Positions 59,712 through 64,000 of a stretch of 64,000 bases of DNA are shown here, one piece after another; the stretch's first letter is position 1, and each line of letters begins with the position of its first letter. The position numbers were made by a program, and so were the translations under genes. Source of the DNA: Geobacter sp. UBA5730. GTDB taxonomy: Bacteria > Desulfobacterota > Desulfuromonadia > Geobacterales > Pseudopelobacteraceae. A model generated the notes under the pieces. It did not search any database. It worked only from the letters and a program-made list of their open reading frames with translations, and had not been told where the DNA came from. The stretch is taken from positions 79,538 through 143,537 of the forward strand of contig DIGE01000012.1 of the NCBI GenBank assembly GCA_002419465.1, in the 5' to 3' direction.

Positions 59712-60377
59712 TCACGCACTGAGCGGGGCGGACAGCGAGAAGGCGCAGCAATCTGCCAGGCAGCAGTCCCCGCAGCGTGGACAAGGGCGGCAGTGCTGTT
59801 TGCCGTGTTCCACCAGCAGGGCGTGGAACTCGTTATAGAGCGGGACCTCCGGCGGCAGCCGTTCCATGCAAAAGGTCCGCAACAGTTCGTAGCTGATGGT
59901 TGGGTCCACCAGCCCCAGACGGCTGAAGATCCGGCGGGTGTAGGCATCCACCACAAAGCTGGGCTGCTGGCCGGCATACAGCAGCATCGAATCGGCGGTT
60001 TCGGGACCGATTCCGCGCACTGAAAGCAGTTGCTGGCGCAGCAGTTGCCAGTCCCCTGCAAACAGCCGGGCAAGATCACCCTGTGCCGTCTGCAGTAAAA
60101 AACCGGCAAATTCCTGCAGGCTGCGGGCCTTGGCGTTGAAGTACCCGGCCGACCGGATCAGGGCTGCCAGTTGGTCTGGTGGCAGGGAGCTGATCCCCTC
60201 TGGCGACAGGCGGCCGGCCGCCTTCAGGTTGGCCAGCGCTTTTTCGACATTGCCCCAGTTGGTGTTCTGGGTCAGAATCGCCCCGGCGCAGACCTCGAAG
60301 GGGTTCTCGGCCGGCCACCAGTGGCGGGGACCATGCCGGGCCTGCAGCCGTTCAAAGATGGTCACCAGCGGTATCAT
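59712..60377 (-). CDS. Endonuclease III-like DNA glycosylase
   Basis: A 221-residue HhH-GPD glycosylase. It has a C-terminal Cys cluster (CRPCPRCGDCC) and the HhH RGIGPETADSML with the catalytic Asp in VVDAYTRR. The Lys of bifunctional EndoIII is replaced by Glu in that loop, as in MagIII-type 3-methyladenine glycosylases, so it is probably a monofunctional glycosylase. It overlaps the next gene by four bases. Confidence 0.88.
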   Translation of the reverse strand: MIPLVTIFERLQARHGPRHWWPAENPFEVCAGAILTQNTNWGNVEKALANLKAAGRLSPEGISSLPPDQLAALIRSAGYFNAKARSLQEFAGFLLQTAQGDLARLFAGDWQLLRQQLLSVRGIGPETADSMLLYAGQQPSFVVDAYTRRIFSRLGLVDPTISYELLRTFCMERLPPEVPLYNEFHALLVEHGKQHCRPCPRCGDCCLADCCAFSLSAPLSA

Positions 60378-61246
60378 GGGGTGGAAAGAGCGGCGCGCAG
60401 GCCTTCAGCAAGGGCCGGATAGCGCAGCGTAATCCCCAGTTCGGTCAGCATCCGGCGGTTATCCACCACCCGTGATTCGACAAAGTAGTTGAACAACAGC
60501 GGCGGCATCACCCGGCGGGCCTCATCCAGGTCAACCTGGGGCTGGCGGGGCATTCCCAGGGCGGATGCCACAGCGTTGAAGTAGGCGGTCATGCTGCAGG
60601 GCGCGCCATCGCTGATATTGTAGATCCCCTCGCCCCGCTTCAGGGCCGCCAGGCAGATCTGGGTCAGGTCCTCGATCTGGATCCGGTTGGAGGGCTTGGC
60701 CAGTTCCTCCTTCAAAAGCGGCTGGCCCTGGGATATCTGCATCAGCGGCAGCCGTCCCGGCCCGTAGATGCCCGAAACCCGCAGAATCACCACCGGGATG
60801 TGATGGCGTCGGCCGAATTCCTGAAACAGGCCTTCGGCGTCCAGGCGGCGTTTGCCCATGGCGGAGGCCGGATCGGTCGGGCTTTGTTCGGTAACGGTGG
60901 CGCCGGCGGTGTCACCGTAGACACTGGTGGCGCTCAAGTAGATAATCCTGTCCGGTATGCTGGCATCCCGTTCCAGAGCGGCACAGAAGTTACGGGCGCG
61001 CAGATCAATGCTGCCGCCGCCCTGTGGCGGTATGCTGTAGAGCAGGGTCTGCCCGCCCACCGGCAGCAATGGGATATCCTCCTGGTGGTCCATGGTGCCC
61101 AGGCAGACCGCTATGCCGGCCAGGGCCAGGGGGGCAGCCTTGGATTCTTCCCGCAGGTGTGCCGTTACCTGCCAGCCCAGTTGATGGGCCGCCAGGGCCA
61201 CACGCTGGCCGGTATAGCCGCAGCCGGCGATGAACAGTTTTTTCAT
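60374..61246 (-). CDS. SDR-family NAD(P)-dependent epimerase/dehydratase
   Basis: A 290-residue extended SDR with nucleotide motif AGCGYTGQRVA and TSVYGD at the active site. The YxxxK pair is not obvious, so a reductase of the YeeZ type is possible. The ATG at 61246 was chosen because it begins the Rossmann fold, with AGGAGA upstream. It overlaps rlpA by four bases and the endonuclease gene by four. Confidence 0.85.
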   Translation of the reverse strand: MKKLFIAGCGYTGQRVALAAHQLGWQVTAHLREESKAAPLALAGIAVCLGTMDHQEDIPLLPVGGQTLLYSIPPQGGGSIDLRARNFCAALERDASIPDRIIYLSATSVYGDTAGATVTEQSPTDPASAMGKRRLDAEGLFQEFGRRHHIPVVILRVSGIYGPGRLPLMQISQGQPLLKEELAKPSNRIQIEDLTQICLAALKRGEGIYNISDGAPCSMTAYFNAVASALGMPRQPQVDLDEARRVMPPLLFNYFVESRVVDNRRMLTELGITLRYPALAEGLRAALSTP

Positions 61247-61713
61247 GGGGTGGTCTCCTGCGCGATGATTTGGTCGGGTTGCCGCTCGTCTTCGGTGAGG
61301 GGAATGATCTGCACCTTGACCAGTCCCTTGCCCCACAGGCCAATCTGCTTGGCGGCCCTGCGGGAGAGATCGATCAGGTTCTTGGGGGCGTGGCGGGGGT
61401 GGCAGCGGTCGTTGATCCGCACCACCACATCCTGGCCGGTTTTGGGATTGTGCACCCGCACCACCGTGCCCAGCGGCAGGGAGGCGTGGGCCGCGGTCAG
61501 CTTGTCGGGGTGGTAGCGTTCGCCGGAGCTGGTGCGGCGGCCGATGAAATATGCGGCGTAGTAGGTGGCCACCCCGTCCCGGGGGTCACGCGGGCTGGAC
61601 TGTTGGACCAGCGCCTCAAGTTGTTCGTCGATTGACGCTGCCGCTGCGAGCGTATTGGCCGGTTCACCGATTACCAGCATCAGCAGCAGGCTGACCAATG
61701 TGTAGTTCCTCAT
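61243..61713 (-). CDS. rlpA: RlpA-like septal lytic protein
   Basis: A 156-residue exported protein with signal peptide (about 1-24) and double-psi barrel: GVATYYAAYFIGRRTSSGE, LTAAHASLPLGT and VVRINDRCHP, where Cys replaces the usual Gly. It lacks the SPOR domain of full RlpA. Probably hydrolyses peptidoglycan at the septum. It overlaps the SDR. Confidence 0.88.
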   Translation of the reverse strand: MRNYTLVSLLLMLVIGEPANTLAAAASIDEQLEALVQQSSPRDPRDGVATYYAAYFIGRRTSSGERYHPDKLTAAHASLPLGTVVRVHNPKTGQDVVVRINDRCHPRHAPKNLIDLSRRAAKQIGLWGKGLVKVQIIPLTEDERQPDQIIAQETTP

Positions 61714-61716
61714 GAC

Positions 61717-62601
61717 TTAGGCCGCCAGATAGGCCCTGATCCCTTCTTGAAAGCGAATCGGCTCAAACGGAAAGGTCTCGCGCCAGCTGCCGTTGCAGAT
61801 GTTCTCCTCCAGCAGCATCTGCAGCTGGTCACTGGTGATCGGAAAGGCGCTGATCCCCTGCAGGATTTTGATAATCGGCTGCATGACGGCCAGGGGCAGG
61901 GCCGGTTTCCAGGGGTGGCCCTTGCCTAATGCTTCGGCGATGACATCCAGCAACTCACGGTAGGTCAGCCGATCCTGGCCGCACAGCTCGTAGACCTGAC
62001 CAACCGTCTCCGGTTTTTCCAGCGCATCGGCATAGCAGCGGGCCACATCATCAGCATGAATCGGCTGCAGGCGGTAGGTGCCGTCCCCCATGGTGGGCAT
62101 GATCGGCGCCAGCCGCAGATTGGCGGCCAGCATGTTCACAAAGGCATCCTCGGGCCCAAAGATCAGTGAGGGCCGGAAGATGGTCCAGGCCAGGCCGCTG
62201 CCCCGCACCAGCTCCTCTCCCCGCCACTTGGTCTGGTGATAGGCTGAGACAGCATCCAGGCGGGTTCCCAGGGCCGACATCTGCAGGTAGCGCAGCACGC
62301 CGCTGCGTTGGGCAGCAGCCACCATGTTGGCGGTGGCCTCCACGTGCAGTCGCTCAAAGGTAATCCCTCTGGCCGGGAACTCGCGAATGATCCCCACCAG
62401 GTTGACCATCGCATCACAGCCCTTGACTGCCGGGAGATAGCTCTCCTGGTCGGTGACATCGCCCTGTACAAAGCTGACTCCCGCCTGCTGGCTGACGCTA
62501 CGGCCGTGGCTCAGCAGCACCAGTTCATGGCCCCGTTTCAGCAACTCCGCCGTCAGATGGCCACCCACAAATCCGGTGCCACCGGCAATAAAGATTTTCA
62601 T
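61717..62601 (-). CDS. NAD(P)-binding epimerase, NDUFA9-like
   Basis: A 294-residue atypical SDR (FIAGGTGFVGGHL; NLVGIIREFP; IFRPSLIFGPEDAF). Resembles the complex I NDUFA9/isoflavone-reductase-type group. A cytoplasmic or membrane-associated protein of unknown substrate. The ATG follows AAGGAGAACAG. A perfect palindrome lies 42-66 bases upstream. Confidence 0.9.
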   Translation of the reverse strand: MKIFIAGGTGFVGGHLTAELLKRGHELVLLSHGRSVSQQAGVSFVQGDVTDQESYLPAVKGCDAMVNLVGIIREFPARGITFERLHVEATANMVAAAQRSGVLRYLQMSALGTRLDAVSAYHQTKWRGEELVRGSGLAWTIFRPSLIFGPEDAFVNMLAANLRLAPIMPTMGDGTYRLQPIHADDVARCYADALEKPETVGQVYELCGQDRLTYRELLDVIAEALGKGHPWKPALPLAVMQPIIKILQGISAFPITSDQLQMLLEENICNGSWRETFPFEPIRFQEGIRAYLAA

Positions 62602-62642
62602 TGGGCTGTTCTCCTTGTTGTCATCTTCCAACGGTCAGTTTC

Positions 62643-62667
62643 AAGTCGTGACAATTTGTCACGACTT
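62643..62667. promoter_or_regulatory. 25-base perfect palindrome (operator candidate)
   Basis: A 12-base inverted repeat AAGTCGTGACAA / TTGTCACGACTT around one central T. No T-run follows on either strand, so it is more likely an operator of the SDR promoter than a terminator. Confidence 0.55.
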
Positions 62668-62699
62668 AACTACCTTCAGTTTTACATGTGCTTGCACAG

Positions 62700-63557
62700 T
62701 CATGGTTTATCTCCAATCAACGGCTGCGCAACCTTCCCTCGCAACCTATCAAGCGACTTGTTTTTAATCAGCACTTTCATCTGCTCAATTGCCGTGCTGT
62801 TCAACTTCCGCAGCCGCTCCTCGGCGTTCATCCCGATCTTGATCAGCTCGGCATTGAAACTCTCAAGGTTGGAGAGAACTACCAACTGCTCCAAGGTCGC
62901 GTAATCACGCATATTGCCTTTTTGATCAGGATGTTCGGTCTTCCAGGTCAGAGCCGTTTGCCCGAAAAGAGCAAGATTCAGCAGGTCGGCTTCATCGGCA
63001 TAGATGAATTTCTGTTTTGATTTATGCAGGTCAGGCGGGATCAGGTTTTTTTTGATGGCATCGGTATGAATCAGGTAATTTACCTTGGCGATGGTGCGGG
63101 ATACGCTCCATTCCAGTTTTTTCTGGTCAAACTCCTCCTGTTTAAGACGCTGGAACTCTTTCAGCAGATACAGCTTGAACTCGGCACTTACCCAGGATGC
63201 AAATTCAAAAGCGATATCCTGATGGGCAAAGGTGCCGCCATACCGGCCAGCTTTGGTGGTGATGCCGATTGCATTGGTTGTTTCAATCCATTTGCCAGGC
63301 GAGAGCACAAAAGAGTTGCTACCGGCTTCGTACATAAAGCGGTCGAATTCGACCGCTTTAAAAGCTGGGTTGTGCAGCTGTTCCCAAAGCCCAACAAACT
63401 CAATGGTAGTACGGCTCCGCAGCCAGTTTTTGATGATGTCAATCGGCTCGTTCGGATTTTTGTATCGGGCAATGTCGGTCAGCGAGATATAGTCTTCCCG
63501 CTCTTTCCGGGAAACCGTAATTTCACTACCCTTGACGCTGATAGTACGGGTTTTCAT
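62700..63557 (-). CDS. KilA-N domain protein
   Basis: A 285-residue DNA-binding protein with an N-terminal KilA-N domain (YISLTDIARYKNPNEP; GGTFAHQDIAFEFASW; FQRLKQEE), found in phage, and in chromosomal and defence-island genes. The C-terminal half is helical and lysine-rich. It overlaps the restriction-modification gene by four bases, so they are one transcript. Confidence 0.9.
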   Translation of the reverse strand: MKTRTISVKGSEITVSRKEREDYISLTDIARYKNPNEPIDIIKNWLRSRTTIEFVGLWEQLHNPAFKAVEFDRFMYEAGSNSFVLSPGKWIETTNAIGITTKAGRYGGTFAHQDIAFEFASWVSAEFKLYLLKEFQRLKQEEFDQKKLEWSVSRTIAKVNYLIHTDAIKKNLIPPDLHKSKQKFIYADEADLLNLALFGQTALTWKTEHPDQKGNMRDYATLEQLVVLSNLESFNAELIKIGMNAEERLRKLNSTAIEQMKVLIKNKSLDRLRGKVAQPLIGDKP

Positions 63558-64000
63558 GCTTTCCCCTCCACCAAGGCAATCTCCTCGTCAGTCAGGTTGT
63601 AGAGGGCATAGACCAACTGATCAATCTCAGCCTCAAGGGTTGAAATATCAGCCTTATGGTCTGCTTGTTTAACTGCGAGGATTTTGTTTGCGAGAGTGAT
63701 GATAGGTTCTTGAATTTGATTATCGATTATTTTGATTGGAATTTGCTCTAAATATACTTTTTTAACTTCAGCAAACAAGCGACCTTTTTCTTGCGAAATA
63801 CTTTGATAATAAATATTGATCAACTTACTATTTAATAGTGCGAGGATGTATCTTAAATCATATTTGGGATCAGATACGCCGATATTATAAACATTATTAA
63901 GGTTAATTGATTTTGTTTCATCAAGAACGGCAATAATTGAATCCGCAGTTTGCCTTAAAATGATTTTTGATTTGAAAAATGGTGCTATTTCTCGTGGCTC
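63554..64000 (-). CDS. Type IIG-like restriction-modification protein, C-terminal part
   Basis: A partial frame of 149 codons, cut off at the right edge. It shows a TaqI-like C-terminal specificity domain (YILALLNSKLI; EVKKVYLEQIPIKI; EAEIDQLVYALYNL). Such tails occur in type IIG enzymes and in PglX (BREX) methylases. The upstream half is noticeably AT-richer than the window, a sign of transfer. Confidence 0.75.
   Translation of the reverse strand, partial: EPREIAPFFKSKIILRQTADSIIAVLDETKSINLNNVYNIGVSDPKYDLRYILALLNSKLINIYYQSISQEKGRLFAEVKKVYLEQIPIKIIDNQIQEPIITLANKILAVKQADHKADISTLEAEIDQLVYALYNLTDEEIALVEGKA

Overview
The window looks like chromosomal DNA of a GC-rich, anaerobic, metal-reducing type deltaproteobacterium, most likely a Geobacter/Trichlorobacter relative. 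I infer this from the gene mix: an anaerobe-type hybrid cluster protein, single-chain pyruvate:ferredoxin oxidoreductase, an Fe-hydrogenase-like sigma54 regulator, large c-di-GMP and chemoreceptor proteins, and a pst operon with oversized PstC and PstA. No database search was possible.

Layout. 1-2.5 kb: DUF362 ferredoxin protein divergent from hcp, with an HcpR-like site between them. 2.5-6.7 kb: phoB-phoR, then a DUF47 (PhoU-like) protein and a Pit phosphate transporter. 6.8-14.4 kb: a PHP/glycosyltransferase fusion, a polyphosphate-flavoured set (SixA, CHAD, Ppx/GppA, RMD1-like) and a hotdog thioesterase. 14.5-16.3 kb: two unrecognised genes and methylglyoxal synthase. 16.3-24.3 kb (minus strand): a chemoreceptor, a PAS-GGDEF-EAL-CBS-GGDEF protein fused to a low-molecular-weight phosphatase/ArsC domain, and a Ser/Thr kinase fused through one membrane helix to a PstS-like phosphate-binding domain and an OmpA domain. 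24.6-29.1 kb: an unknown 814-residue protein with PSD-like and Lgt-like lipid enzymes. 29.4-33.1 kb: small Cys-rich proteins and an EAL / CBS-PP2C / HATPase / STAS signalling set. 33.2-36 kb: an alpha/beta hydrolase and a GH3 adenylating enzyme. 36-42.1 kb: pstS-pstC-pstA-pstB-phoU. 42.2-45 kb: an Fe-hydrogenase-like sigma54 activator facing a sigma54 promoter and a small RHH protein. 45-48.3 kb: a degraded AlpA-like stretch, SRP RNA, dnaX, ybaB, recR. 48.3-62.6 kb: pyruvate:ferredoxin oxidoreductase and housekeeping genes. 62.7-64 kb: an AT-richer KilA-N / restriction-modification edge.

The first 42 kb reads as one large phosphate locus. Upstream of nine transcription units I find GTNAC-like words repeated every 11 bases, the period of the PhoB box, and in several cases a plausible -10 starts 15 bases after the last unit. 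These arrays precede phoB, DUF47-pit, the PHP-glycosyltransferase, the 14.66 kb pair, the kinase-PstS fusion, the lipid cluster, the small-protein/EAL set, the hydrolase-GH3 pair and pstS. The model I infer is phosphate starvation acting through PhoBR to induce uptake (pst), membrane-lipid replacement, and an unusual envelope-phosphate sensor with a (possibly catalytically altered) kinase and second-messenger partners.

Best candidates for an undescribed system: the kinase-TM-PstS-OmpA protein with its GGDEF/EAL-LMW-PTP and chemoreceptor neighbours, and the H-cluster-like sigma54 regulator.
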